Of a DNA stretch of 64,000 nt, positions 47,007 through 57,767 are shown piece by piece. The DNA is from Cylicocyclus nassatus (taxonomy: Eukaryota > Nematoda > Chromadorea > Rhabditida > Strongylidae): contig CATQJL010000326.1 of the NCBI GenBank assembly GCA_958299035.1, forward strand, positions 1,006,232-1,070,231, written 5' to 3'. Both the position numbers and the translations under genes were made by a program. Every line of letters begins with the position of its first letter. The stretch's first letter is position 1. The notes beneath the pieces are model-generated. The model was not told where the DNA came from, ran no database searches, and was given only the letters and a program-made list of their open reading frames with translations.

Positions 47007-47324
47007 TTAAAGGCAATGGATCGACAGAATGGGCCCTTCTCCGATTTTGGTGGAATTAGGCAGTAGACCCCCCCCCCGAGTACCCTGTAGCCCAAACTCC
47101 ATCTGCCGATTCATGTGCTAAGTCCTGAAAAATGCGCTTCAAAACTCCACCAGCCCCGCCCACTCAATGGATAGGGGAGGGGCTGGTGGAGCTTTGAAGC
47201 GCATTTTTCAGGACTTAGCGCATGAATTGCAGGTGGGGTTTGGGCTATAGTGTACTTGGAGGGTCTACTACCTAAATCCACGAAAATTCGAGAAGGGTCC
47301 ATTCTGCTGATCCGCTACCTTTAA
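47007..47324. mobile_element. TTAA-bounded palindromic MITE, 318 bp
   Basis: TTAAAGGCAATGGATCGACA is mirrored to GATCCGCTACCTTTAA. Inner arms TGCTAAGTCCTGAAAAATGC and CCACCAGCCCC are nearly perfect around 47,165. TTAA at both borders suggests piggyBac-type movement. Confidence 0.8.
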
Positions 47325-47414
47325 GCACGCTAAACAAAAGACAAGCACATCGAGGTATTGACCTACCAGTCCCCTTTGGAGGAGGTGATTTCGCACTGAA
47401 TGCAAAATTTTTTC

Positions 47415-48485
47415 TATCGTTTTTTGTTATCCTCGCATATGTTCCGCTTATGCAGGGTCTGCTTTTCTTGCCAGATGTCTCCAAGTCATCCCATCCGTGG
47501 CAATGTCTTCGTCTATACTAGGTTCTCGCAGGTGAGCTTTGATTCCGTTCATCCACCTCATCTTGGGTCTACCTCTGGCCTTTTGTCTGGTGCATCCACA
47601 GTCAGGGCTAACTTTGTGGTGTGACTTTTATTCTTTCTGCGCACATGCCCATACCGGAACCTCTTCTCCTGCATTTTCTGGGCAATTAAAGCTACTTTCA
47701 TTTGCGCTCGTATAGTGTCATTGCAGATGTGATCCTTCAGTGTGACTCTTGAAGTTTATCGTAGCATCCTTGTTTCCATGACGCCAAGCTTGCGCTCTTC
47801 GTTCCGCGTACATGGCCAGCACTCACTGCCATACAGTGCAGCTGGGCGGACAACGGTTTGGTACAGTTTGGACTTGAGAACTGGCATTCTTTTGTCGCAC
47901 AGAACTCCTGTTAGGGCTTTACATTTCATCCATGCATCCTGCCTGCGCTCTCCTCTTGTAAGCCTCCTTCCGCTGAGATGTGACTGCCCAGATACTTGTA
48001 TGACGTTACCTTCTTTAGCTCTTCATCATGCTTATGGTACCAGAAGTTTGTTTCCCCACTTCCATATATTCTGTCTTCCTGGTGTTGAGCTTCAGACCAT
48101 GCAACTCTAGCTTGTTTTTCCAATTTTGCTCGTCTTGTAGCTCCTTCCTAGTACTTGCTATAGAGACCACATTATCTGCGTATAGAAATGTCCAGGGAGG
48201 TTCACGTCCAAGCGGTTTCATCACGGCGTTCATCACAGTGATGAAGAACAAGGGAGAGAGAACTGAACCTTGGTGTACCCCGACGATTTGGAATTCCTTC
48301 GATTTGCCTGCAGCTGTTTGCACACGGCTTGAAGCGTTGTTGTAGACCAGCTTTATCTAACTGAACGTACTGCTCTGGCACCCTGTTTTCGTGGACCACC
48401 ACGGACAGGGTGCCTTGTCGATGACTTCATGGGGCACCTTATCGAAGGCTTTTTCCAGGTCCAGAAAGGCTGTTCTGCTTCTCTC
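47415..48485 (-). pseudogene. RTE LINE reverse transcriptase, 5'-truncated copy
   Basis: Minus-strand blocks in order: FLDLEKAFDKVPHEV (RT motif A, near 48,465), GVHQGSVLSPLFFITVMNA (motif B), FLYADNVVSIAS (motif C, near 48,175), YKYLGSHIS, then RPAALYGSECWP (thumb region, near 47,835), and a terminal RKADPA near 47,430. Motif C reads YADN instead of YADD, so a catalytic aspartate is lost, and stops and frameshifts interrupt it. It is a different RTE family from 12,240-15,072. It lies in the same orientation as the PAN gene inside its large intron. Confidence 0.85.
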
Positions 48486-48729
48486 TATATCTAATAAACA
48501 AAGAAACGTAAGCGCAATTCAAAAACCTGCATACAGCGGGAAACCGCGTGGCGGCCCCGAAGCGCGCATGCTGTTAGCACCTTCAATTACTGGTTCACTA
48601 GTCTCTCCATCAAAAGGACGTTTATCTGAATTTTTCACGAAAATCATAGCTTTTCATGGAAAAGCTCAACCAGCACAAGCTTGACACTGTTAGAAAGAGC
48701 AGCTCACAATTATAAGAAACATGCTTAAA
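48486..48729. other. Spacer, nothing recognised
   Basis: Between the LINE and the MITE; no feature recognised. Confidence 0.35.
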
Positions 48730-49256
48730 GTTACTGTAGGATTACGGTATGAAATTTCAGCATATATTGCCAGTGTGGAATAGGAAAATGATGAAAAAAC
48801 TCCAAAAAAATCTGTAAATTTGTGTAATAAAATTTGCAGGCGTGCTGATTTCATTGCACAACTTCTAACCAGTTATTCGAGCTTTTTAGTGGTGTAATTA
48901 CATTTCTGACGAACATTGGAAAAACAGTTTTTACCCTAAATCCGAAATAACTTACGAAAGACTTCTACGTCAAAGTGCAAACTTCTTTGAAAACAGCGAC
49001 TTATTAGCCCAGTACAAGAGTTTCTGGCTTGTTTGGTTTTCTTCCGAGGCAGATCATCGCTTTCAATGACCTGAAAGCCTTTTCGAAGTTCCTACCGTAA
49101 TGCTACAGTAACAAAGAAAGATCGAAGATCGTTCTATGCTGTATATCTAAGCTGAACCTCGCTCTACAGAATGGCACTTCACGCTCGGCGAAAGACGTTT
49201 AAGCAAGAGAGTTACTGACGATCAAACAGTGTGCACATTTTTTGGGACACCCTGTA
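48730..49256. mobile_element. CAGGGTGTCC MITE, right part
   Basis: Ends GCACATTTTTTGGGACACCC then TGTA at 49,256 and contains CTACCGTAATGCTACAGTAA and GAGGCAGA-type internal blocks of the family. The left terminus is missing. Confidence 0.7.
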
Positions 49257-49453
49257 TATATACGGTGAATTGATGAGAAGCATGACATGAGCCCATGCTG
49301 TTCCAGGAGCCCTCGCACTATCCATTTGATCAAAACGAGGAAAGCTGGAGTTGAGAAATGCACTGGGACAGCAAAACGTTAGAAAAAACAGCTGGAATAA
49401 GGAGTAGGGGAGGGAGAGAGGAAAGATACACTTTCCTTCTAGGTCCGCATGTA

Positions 49454-49840
49454 TTAAAGGCACAGTCCACCCAGATTTTCGACTTCCACGTTTTTGTCGT
49501 TTCAGGGCCTTCTCATGTCCCTGATTCCGAATATGAAGTCGAGAATGCGCGAAAACCCCGGCAAACCCCGTTTCGAAAACCCACAGGCCGGCTTTTCGGA
49601 ACGGTGATTGGATGGGCGCGCATAAATGGGCGGGCATGGATGGGGGAGGGCGGGCATGGATGGAGGAGGGCGGCGGGCATGGATGGGGGTCCTCGTGCAT
49701 CTTCCCTATTCCGAAGCGATTTTCTCGCTTCCAAAGCGGCATTTTGCGCAGCGACTTGGGCATTGGCTTGATATTCAGCCCTACTTTTATATGCTGCCAA
49801 AAGCTCAACACTCTCAATTCAGGGTGGACGATGCCTTTAA
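49454..49840. mobile_element. TTAAAGGCA element, complete 387 bp
   Basis: TTAAAGGCACAGTCCACCC at 49,454 and GGGTGGACGATGCCTTTAA ending 49,840 are inverted termini including TTAA. The interior is a G-rich GGGCATGGATGGGGGA array near 49,630-49,690 that makes chance Pro/Gly-rich frames. Related to 42,387-42,645. Confidence 0.75.
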
Positions 49841-49957
49841 CATCCCGCAGAGAAGGGGATCGCAGCTCAAAAAAAGCTTCACATTCTGAAGCTCCACATA
49901 TCTGGATTACACGATTTACTATATATTATATTATCTTATTAATCTATTCCTGCTATC

Positions 49958-50453
49958 CTTCACTATAAACATATTGGACGGTAGCGGGAAGCTGCACAAG
50001 CCGCATTTTGAAGCCTTTTGTATGTTCCACTGTTGATCCTCAGCGGCCGACCGTCTTTTTTTTGAAGTCATTTTTCTTCCTTCAACGTTAAAACATGCCA
50101 AAGATTTACGGATTGTGCTTAGCACTATTCGATTTACCAATCGACTAGTGTTAAGAATTTTTCTGATGGAAACAAATGATATATTGAAGTCATGAACTTT
50201 GCAACGAACCACAAGTAGGAAGCTGGGGTTTATCGAGAATGTCGATCAATGATTCATCCTTTCTTATTAGCGGAATGCTTACTGTTGGTAGATAATCAGT
50301 ACAGCTCTGGCACGTTTTCATTAACACTGAAGAAAGAAAAATGAGTTTGAAGAGAAGACGGTCGGCTGCCGGGGACCATCGGGAGAGTATAAAAAGCTGG
50401 AAAATGCGGCTTATACAGCTCCTGGCTACCGCCCAATATGGTTTATAGTAAAG
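49958..50453. mobile_element. CACTATAAACATATTGG inverted-repeat element
   Basis: CACTATAAACATATTGGACG with GTAGC and GCTG...AAGCCGCATTTT is mirrored at 50,403-50,449. The 380-bp interior is non-coding. Confidence 0.7.
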
Positions 50454-51973
50454 TATTGTAGGAATACTTACGAATAGGTAGAGCGAGTGAAACTCAGATA
50501 CCTGGAACTTTAGAGTATGAGGCTTTCTTTTGAGTTACGATCCCCTCCCCGATGGGTATGTTAATGCATGCGCCCTTAGCTACCTCCGCAATCCACGCTC
50601 AGGTCTAGGATTGGATCAACTAAAGACCGGGCAAGACCGTGGAGCCAGCTAGTATTATCTATACACATCTACATATAATTTTGGCAAGCTATAAGGTTTC
50701 GCCAAAACGACAAAGGCGAACAAAAACGGAAATGGTTTACGTTAAAGAGGTGCGAATGCGGCGCGTGGCAGCTTGTTGTTGTGTCTCGGCAATTTATGCA
50801 TCCTACGATAGCAAAACGGCATTCGCCCCCTGCAGTCCGCTTCCGGCAACTCTTTTCTCTTCTTCTAGGATACCTCAGTAGCTGCAGTTAGATCTAGAAA
50901 CAATTCATCCATCCGCTCCTCTATTTTGAAGCTTCAAGAACCCCCTGATACGGCCTCTTCGTCATCTTGCTCGGGTTCTCACGAACAAGTCTGCGGCAAA
51001 AGCAGCTGCCCCATGTAAGCTGAAGGAAGTGCAAGATGGTGCCGGAAATGTACGACTCCAATTTAAAATTGATATCGATGCCGCAGCTGCCTCCTGTGTT
51101 GAGCTGGATTAGTGCGGTTGAGCAGAATTGGTGCGCGTTTTCCAAATTTCGACTTGGGACACTATAATCGTTTATAAAAGGACCAGTCTGAACGCAGCTG
51201 GAACATAACTCAATATTGTGCCATCGTAGCAACACCGGAAAAAATGTCTAAGAATCAAGATCACAGAAGGTCATTCCGGCCTGTTCTGAGAAATGGCTTA
51301 CTGTTAGATATGTGATAGCAGGTTTCGTTCATTAGTTAGCCAACGGTCTAGTTCAGCACCGCTGACTCGGACACTACGCGATTTTTTTTGCTAGAACATA
51401 TTGCAAAAATTTCAGAAGTTCACTTTTTCGCTTTCCTCGGCGGAGCCGAAAAAATGCGTTTTTTGAGTTTTCCCGGTTTGGCGCTGGAACAAACAACTTC
51501 TAATTTTTTTTGCTAAGGTCATAAGTCTTTCTGCATATAGCGAGAGTTCTGCAATCGCTTTACACTCAAGATTTTCATGTGTGAAAGAAAAGACCACAAC
51601 GACCGTTCAAGTATGCGTAGTTTGCGTTAGAATTTTGTAGTTCAAAAATTTTCAGAAGTCCTGCGATGTGCAACTGCGGACTTTTTACCAAACAATATGC
51701 AGGTTTTCAAAAGATTCTGCCACACCCTGGTTGTTTCAGAGCAATAGAAATGAGAGAAAAAAATTTGGATTCTGGTCTCTTGTTTTTAGAAACAAGGATT
51801 TCGTAAGAAAGCACCTCTAAAAGAAAGCGTATACAAGAAAGTAAAAGAGGACCTCCACATAATACGAAGTCTCTCCATGAAAAATGATTTCCTCCTTAGA
51901 ACCAACACTTCAAAAAAGTTCAAAGAACTATGGTTACAAGTACCTGATTCTCATGTTGTAAACTCAATTGTCT
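50454..51973. other. Intronic DNA with one PAN-like scrap
   Basis: At 51,500-51,597 the minus strand reads VVFSFTHENLECKAIAELSL, resembling the end of a PAN module, but no AG acceptor precedes it and a TGA lies immediately upstream. GAGCCAGCTAG at 50,641-50,651 may be a decayed Helitron end. Nothing else is recognised. Confidence 0.35.
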
Positions 51974-52450
51974 TACAAGGGAAGCTTGTTTAGTCGAAGT
52001 GGCCTTTCTAAATGAGATGTATACCATATTGAAGGGCATAAAACGCTGACTCCAAATCTGTCTTCCTTATCTGCAGAGCGCTTATGCACGAGAAGTTATG
52101 AGCGTTTTTTGAAGCCAAAAATTAAACGTGCATTTTGGATAAAATGAGTTGCTAAAATTTTACTAGCCCTCAAATAATGCAATCAAGTGTGATATATTTT
52201 TTACTTGAGAGTATTTCTCAAATAAAGTGCTTTGATGACTATTATCGCTCCATTAAAGAGGTAGAAAAAGTATCACGGCTATTTTTGCCCACTTGCACAT
52301 TTAATTTTTTGCCAATAAGCGCTCATAACTCCTCGTCCATAAACGCTCTGCAGATAAGGAAGGCAGATTTAAAATCAGCAATCTATGCTCATTAATATGG
52401 TATACATCTTAACTGAAAAGGCCACTTCGACTAAACATGCATTCCTTGTT
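51974..52450. mobile_element. Inverted-repeat MITE in PAN intron
   Basis: ACAAGGGAAGCTTGTTTAGT, then CGAAGTGGCC and GATGTATACC, is mirrored at 52,399-52,450. Inner arms share TCCTTATCTGCAGAGCG and AGTTATGAGCG. A more distant inverted pair (CACCGGAAAA at 51,231 and TTTTCCGGTG at 52,460) may mark an older, larger element. Confidence 0.75.
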
Positions 52451-52638
52451 AGTTCAACATTTTCCGGTGTAGCTTTATGTCACAGAACCCCGTACATATT
52501 GGATGCTCTAGAGGAACGGCTGGCCAATAAGAAACCCCCTTGAAGAAAAGCAATCTAGAAAGGCAACAGTCGTCGAAGGAAGTGAATGTAAAGTCCAAAA
52601 TCACTACAGAAATAAGCGATCAATACAAATGCTCGGAC

Positions 52639-53863
52639 CTTGCAATCTAGCTCTTTAACGCACTGTTCCACGCACTGCTCCATGGTTTCCACAAGGGTGA
52701 CATTACGAGCAAAGCCAATCAGTACAGAATCGTCAGCTCGGATGAACTGCCCATCAGCGCATTCCATAGGAACAGCATCTGTAAAAACTGCCTTTGAATT
52801 TCGTAGGCACCGCAACGAAAACCCTCATTATCAAAATTTGAGTTTACTGTCGAATGCGCAAAACACCCACCTCCAAGGCAAACCTTTTCAAAGTAGCGTT
52901 TGCCTACTGCTTGAACGGCATCGGCTTTGCCCTCAGGTTTAGCTTTTTCCTTGAAGATTGTGCATGTGAAAGATACATGATCATAGACGAATGACGCACA
53001 TAGAATAGATCGCCCGTAGCGGTCCTAGAAAACAATTTAGATAACGACTGTTTGGAAGTCAAGGATTGAGTTTGTAAGTAGGCCCCACCCTGTTTGTTGA
53101 ACAAGTTCTCAAACAATCTTCTTCGGGTGTGTCCTTGTATACAATTGAATCCACTGTCCCGAGTATAGTATTGTCAACAACGAAGAATCCGGTAGCTTTG
53201 TTTTCACAGATAGCTGAAAAAATGTTTTTTTACCGCTTTTATCAAAAGGAGTAGGTCATAGCTTCGTGTGCACTTGACTATTTTTGCTTAGTTGCTCGAC
53301 TGAGGAGAAATGGACCCGGTTAGCATTGTCCCGTCCCGATTTGTTGCGATCAACGAGAAGGTGATGGGCGTAATTGCATTTGAACTTGATGTTAATGTGG
53401 GTCAGGAATCGGTGAAATTGAGATACGTGCGGGAATGCGATTTCGATTTCAATCACCTTTCAAGGCTAACTGTAGTGACATCGCTTAGAGTGACTCGCTA
53501 GCGGTGAAATTTGGTAGGACGAAAATTGTCGTCACCGATTGAGAGGTTGGTCATGGCTGCTTTCTCAATGACCGCAGAACAGTAAATGAGAGTTCGCGAA
53601 GATGGTTTGAGCAGATAAATTTTTTGTACAGCGCGATAAGACTAAGCGTTGAGAGATTGCTCGGTAATGTCTTCAGATAGACAGTTGCAATTATGACTTA
53701 TCTTATTGAGCAGCGACACTTTGAATGGACAGAGAAAGGGATCAGTAATTTGAAGCAACTCTGAGTTATTACCCCCATTTTCGATGATCAGAGGCTTGTC
53801 TCCTGCGAACGAGTAGCGAGTCAGGGCTAGTACCAAGAGAAACGAGGCAGTGGCGTGCTGCAT
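52639..53863 (-). CDS. PAN/apple-domain secreted protein, 5' exons 1-4
   Basis: Minus-strand exons: 53,773-53,863; 53,089-53,213; 52,871-53,024; 52,639-52,778, all GT-AG and phase-compatible. The ATG at 53,863 starts a signal peptide (MQHATASFLLVLALTRYSFA). Exons 2-3 form PAN domain 1 with six cysteines (ICENKATG; DCLRTC; ILCASF; FTCTIF; FEKVC). Exon 4 begins PAN domain 2 (MECADGQFIRADDS; QCVEQC; LDCK), which finishes in exon 5 at 39,961. In nematodes PAN modules occur in secreted apical matrix and cuticle-associated proteins; the exact role here is unknown. TTCAG at about 53,866 just before the ATG could be a trans-splice acceptor. Exon 1 could read on to TAG 53,642 if unspliced. The fourth donor (GTCCGA) is weak. 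Confident as a gene, less so on intron 1. Confidence 0.82.
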
Positions 53864-54939
53864 TGCTGAATTGACGACGGTCCGTGTGGTAGTGGTCAGT
53901 CAGCTAAGGCGGAGAGGGCGTTTTCTGATGGCCGCCTGTAGACGAGGCGTTGTCCGGCCCGAAATCGGGTCATCCAGGCGATCCGATCCCCGGATAAGTG
54001 CACACACACAACACACATTCCCGCGCATCGTTCGCGACATCCCATCGCCTTAGGATGCTTCACCTCCGGCTCCAGGGAAAGCTCATCTGTTCTTGATGGA
54101 CAGTTCACGGCTTGCCTATGTAACTGGAAGTATTGACACACGATAAAGTGAAACCTTCACTTCTAGCTGCGCCGCACATCTGATTAGTGAAATTGGGAAA
54201 CGTCGCAAATAACTGTGATAGTTGAGCATAAGTAAGCGCCTCAATACTGTTTCACATCGAAGAAACTTGAGCTCTTCTGTAAAGATCCATGGAAGCATTC
54301 GCTTCTCAGCAGGCTTGTGATTCGCAGTTTCCTGAACATTGAGTTACAGGTTGAAGCAGATTAACGTGTCAATAAGATCTCCGGAACAATAGTTACAAAT
54401 GCCCGCTAATGCAATGGAACAATAGTTTTGATCCGTCTTTGCACATTGAATACCGACAGCGATGCGATCATGGAAAGCCCGATAAAGCCTAGGCTCGCAG
54501 AAATGCTGTACTATGTCTCTATTGCCTGAAATCCCGGATGCTAATTAAACAATGGTCGTTCAGACAGAATTACAAAAAGCGAATATATTAAATTCCAAAA
54601 CTGATACAAATTTCTTTTCCGTAAAGGGTCGGATGCGCACCGGAGGAGCTTATCTTCCAAGCATTTTCTATTCTTTTTGTTGCCTCTTGATCGACATTGT
54701 TTTTTGTCAATCCCTTTCTATTTTTTTCGAGCGAGATGAAACTGAGAACAGAAAAAGATCACTATAGAAGGTCCGGGTCAGGAGTCACACCGCGCGGCGA
54801 CCTCTCGCCGCGCTCAAATTTCGTGCCTCACAAAAACTCACCGATGCTAAAGTGGCACGGCGCCACAGTAGGGGGTGGAGGTGGCGGCAGATACATGACT
54901 CGATACCATAATTAACATTGCGGCAGGGGTACTGATGGG
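53864..54939. other. Upstream region of PAN gene
   Basis: It should hold the promoter of the minus-strand gene, but no TATA box or clear element can be assigned. A small GC hairpin (CGCGGCGACCTCTCGCCGCG, 54,790-54,809) lies at its far end. Confidence 0.35.
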
Positions 54940-55126
54940 AGCTGAGGTTTGTACTGCGGGCGTCCCCCCCCCCCCGAGAACTGGTCGCGAAATTTTTGAA
55001 ATTTACTAGCATGGGTTATGAAAATGTGCAAGTGACTTGTTGGAGTGCGTGGCTCACGCCACGCCCCTTCATGTGAAAAAAAATTTTTGCCGCCTCCCCC
55101 GCTCCAAATCGTGGGACCGCCACCTG
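54940..55126. mobile_element. Fragment of GGCGTACCCAG-type MITE
   Basis: GGTCGCGAAATTTTTGAAAT, GAGTGCGTGGCTCACGCC and C-rich runs correspond to the interior of 57,033-57,405. Clean termini were not found. Confidence 0.5.
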
Positions 55127-55611
55127 TTAGGTTGAACCGAAAGTTTGTTCGCACCATTTTTAGAAACTCATAAATTCTAGTCTTTTCAACCGATTTGCGA
55201 GCTTTCCCAATTTGCGAGCTTTCATTTTTACCTGCAAAAGCAAGTCATTCTCCTTATAGCGGTATCTTAGTGACATTCTAATGAGCATACACTGCATAGA
55301 TATAAGCGGTAGAAGAAAATTACTTAAATTTTGCATTTTCTGTGTAGGGTCATAAAAAATCTGAAAACTGTAGTAAAAATCGGGGCCGTTAGTATCATAG
55401 GTTTTGTCACCTGCTCTTTCTAACTGTGCAAAGTTTGCGCTGATTGAGCGTCTCTATAAAAAGTTATGATTTTCCTGAAAAATGCCAAAATAAATCAAAT
55501 TCGCCCTTTTGTATTACTTGCTCAAAAATCATAACTTTTGGTAGAGACGCTCAATCAGCGCAAACTTTGCACAGTTAGAAAGGGCAGGTGACAAAACCTA
55601 TAATACTGACG

Positions 55612-56947
55612 TCTACACTTTGGACCGAATCGAATAAATATTCGAATATTTGAATAAAGTACTCGAATAAATTTTATTCGAAATTCGATTATTCGAGAAT
55701 TTCAAAATCTTCAATATATTCGATATTCGCTTATTCGAAGCATGTCAATTTTGAATTTATTCGATTATTCGGTTATTCGAAAAACTTGATTTTCGAAAAT
55801 ATTCGAACATTCGAATATTTATTTTCAGTATTCGATTATTCGACAATTTCGTATAATCGAATAACTACATGATAGCGTCACAATTTTGATTGCTATACCA
55901 GCAACCATCTCTTGTTGTCTAAGTTGCCCACTGCATGGAGTCCTACACTGTGCTAATTCGATCAAAATTTGTTTGAATATTCGACATAATCGATGCAAAA
56001 TATTCATCTATTCGGATTTTTTCTCTCAAATATATTCGGCTATTCAGATTTTTTCCATTTCGAATATATTCGATACTAGCTTGCTTACCCGGCTCCGCTC
56101 GGCCCTGTCAAAACACTGTAATAAAGGTCCCATCACTATCCTTGTACAGCCTTTCCCTGTGCCCACTTTTACACTTCATTCCCCGTTCCCTGGGTTTTTT
56201 CCGAAACCAGCATGCCCAACCCCCCTCTGCCAACTCCCAGCCCTGTAGCTCAAACTTTGCAAAAAATCGATAAAATCGATAAAAGTAACGATAATTCTGA
56301 AAAGTAATATTGTATTCGGAATCGCCATGCCCACTTACCCCCCTGTGCCAACTCCCGCCGTGTAGCTCAAACTTTGCAAAAAATCGATGAAATCGATAAA
56401 AGTAATCGATAATGCTGAAAAGTAATATTGCATTCGTAATCAGCATGCTCGATTACCCCCCCCCCCCCCTTAGGTGAACTAGGCAAAGAAATGTATAAAA
56501 ATCGATAAAATCGATATCGATCGATGACGAAAAGTAGCCTATGACACGCTCCCTGCCCCGAAGTGTGTGTATGCCAGGTTTGGTCCAAATCAGTTCAGAA
56601 ATAAAAATTTCTATTCCGCACATATGTACAGACACGCATACAGACAAACACACATTCAGCTTTATACATAAGATTCTATTCAACGATTTTCTTATTTCGA
56701 AAATATTTGATATTCGATTATTCCACATTTTTGTTTTTCGAAAATATTTGATAGCCGAATATTCGACATTTTTTGTTTTTGAAAATATTCGAATATTCGA
56801 CATTTTTTGTTTTTGAAAATATTCGAGCCGAATATTCGACATTTTTTGTTTTTGAAAATATTCGAAGTTCGATTATTCGATATTTTTTATTTTCGAATAT
56901 ATTCAGTTATTCGATTATTCGAAAAAATTCTCGAATATTCTAAAGTA
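55612..56947. mobile_element. hAT-like ATTCGAAT element with 8-bp duplication
   Basis: Flanked by TACTGACG on both sides (55,604-55,611 and 56,948-56,955), the 8-bp duplication typical of hAT. Termini are TCTACACTTTGGACCGAATC and the inverse of TTCTAAAGTA. The body is degenerate ATTCGAATATTCG sequence without a transposase. A Helitron is inserted at 56,083-56,673. Confidence 0.75.
56083..56673 (-). mobile_element. Non-autonomous Helitron, inverted, 591 bp
   Basis: Minus-strand start TCTTATGTATAAAGCTGAAT at 56,673 and end GGAGCCGGGTAAGCAAGCTAG at 56,083, sitting between A and T. Interior GATAAAATCGATA runs match 40,093-40,795. Lies in the hAT-like element. Confidence 0.75.
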
Positions 56948-57032
56948 TACTGACGGCCCCGACTACAGGTTTCAAATTTTTTATGACCCTACACAGAAAA
57001 TTCAAAATTCAAGTAATTTTGTTTTACCGCTT

Positions 57033-57405
57033 GTCAATGGCGTACCCAGGATTTCCGCTCGGGGAGGGGGGGGGGGGGGGCGCGACAAAAAAATTTTCGA
57101 ATGGAGGTGCGTGGCGTTAGCCACGCACTCCGGAAAATTTTTAGGGATGCTTCTCAAAATTTTTTTTGTCCCCAACCCCTCAAATTTGGAAAAAGGGGCG
57201 TGGCGTCAGCCACGCCCCGAAGAAAACTTTTTCACAAGGCTAATTTGAATTTTTAAAAATTTATAAAAATTATTTCAATTATATACAAGTATAAACAAGT
57301 CACTTGCACATTCTTATTACCCTTATAAGTAACTTTCAAAAGTTTCGCGACCCATCGGGGGGGGGCCCCCCCCCCCCGCCTCCACTCCCCCCCGGTACGC
57401 CACTG
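57033..57405. mobile_element. GGCGTACCCAGG-type MITE
   Basis: CAATGGCGTACCCAGGATTT and GGTACGCCACTG form inverted ends; CCGCTT is duplicated at 57,027-57,032 and 57,406-57,411. Subterminal G and C homopolymers and GTGCGTGGCGTTAGCCACGC hairpins lie inside. It is non-coding. Confidence 0.7.
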
Positions 57406-57767
57406 CCGCTTATATCTATTCTGGCATTTTGCAGGAAAATCATAACTTTTTATAGAGACGCTCAATCAGCGCAAACTTTGCACAGTTAGAAAGAGCAGGT
57501 GACAAAACTTATGATACTAACGGCCCCGATTTTTACTACAGTTTTCAGATTTTTTATGACCCTACACAGAAAATGCAAAATTTGAGTAATTTTCTTCTAC
57601 TGCTTATATCTATGCAGTGTATGCACATTAGAATGTCACTAAGATATCGCTATGAAGAAAATGACTTGCCCTTGCAGATAAAAATGAAAACTCGCAAATC
57701 GGTTGAAAAAAGCAGAAGCTGTGAATTTTTGAAAATGGTGCGAACGAACTTTCGAACCAACCTAATA

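Larger units (their letters stand above)
39962..52638 (-). other. 12.7-kb transposon-filled intron of PAN gene
   Basis: The donor is at TTGCAAG|GTCCGA (52,638) and the acceptor at CGTTTTCAG|TCC (39,962). Both sides are phase 0, and joining them completes a six-cysteine PAN domain. Inside are a Helitron, at least nine MITEs, a decayed RTE LINE and fragments. No further exon is needed to keep the domain intact. Confidence 0.75.
55127..57765. mobile_element. Mariner-type MITE carrying two nested insertions
   Basis: TTAGGTTGAACCGAAAGTTT at 55,127 is mirrored by CGAACTTTCGAACCAACCTA ending 57,765. Arms share CACCATTTTTAGAAACTCAT-type sequence and AGGGTCATAAAAAATCTGAA. After removal of the insertions at 55,612-56,947 and 57,033-57,405, about 930 bp of one palindromic MITE remains, the same family as 16,440-17,147. 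Confidence 0.82.

Noticed and set aside
49212..49817. 201-codon minus-strand frame rich in Pro and Ala
   Set aside because: It spans a MITE border and the TTAA element's GGATGGG array, which produces low-complexity codons; no start context or splice sites.
53310..53501. Plus-strand frame with a plausible beta-rich sequence in PAN intron 1
   Set aside because: No splice signals or domain; it overlaps a minus-strand frame of similar length and fits chance.
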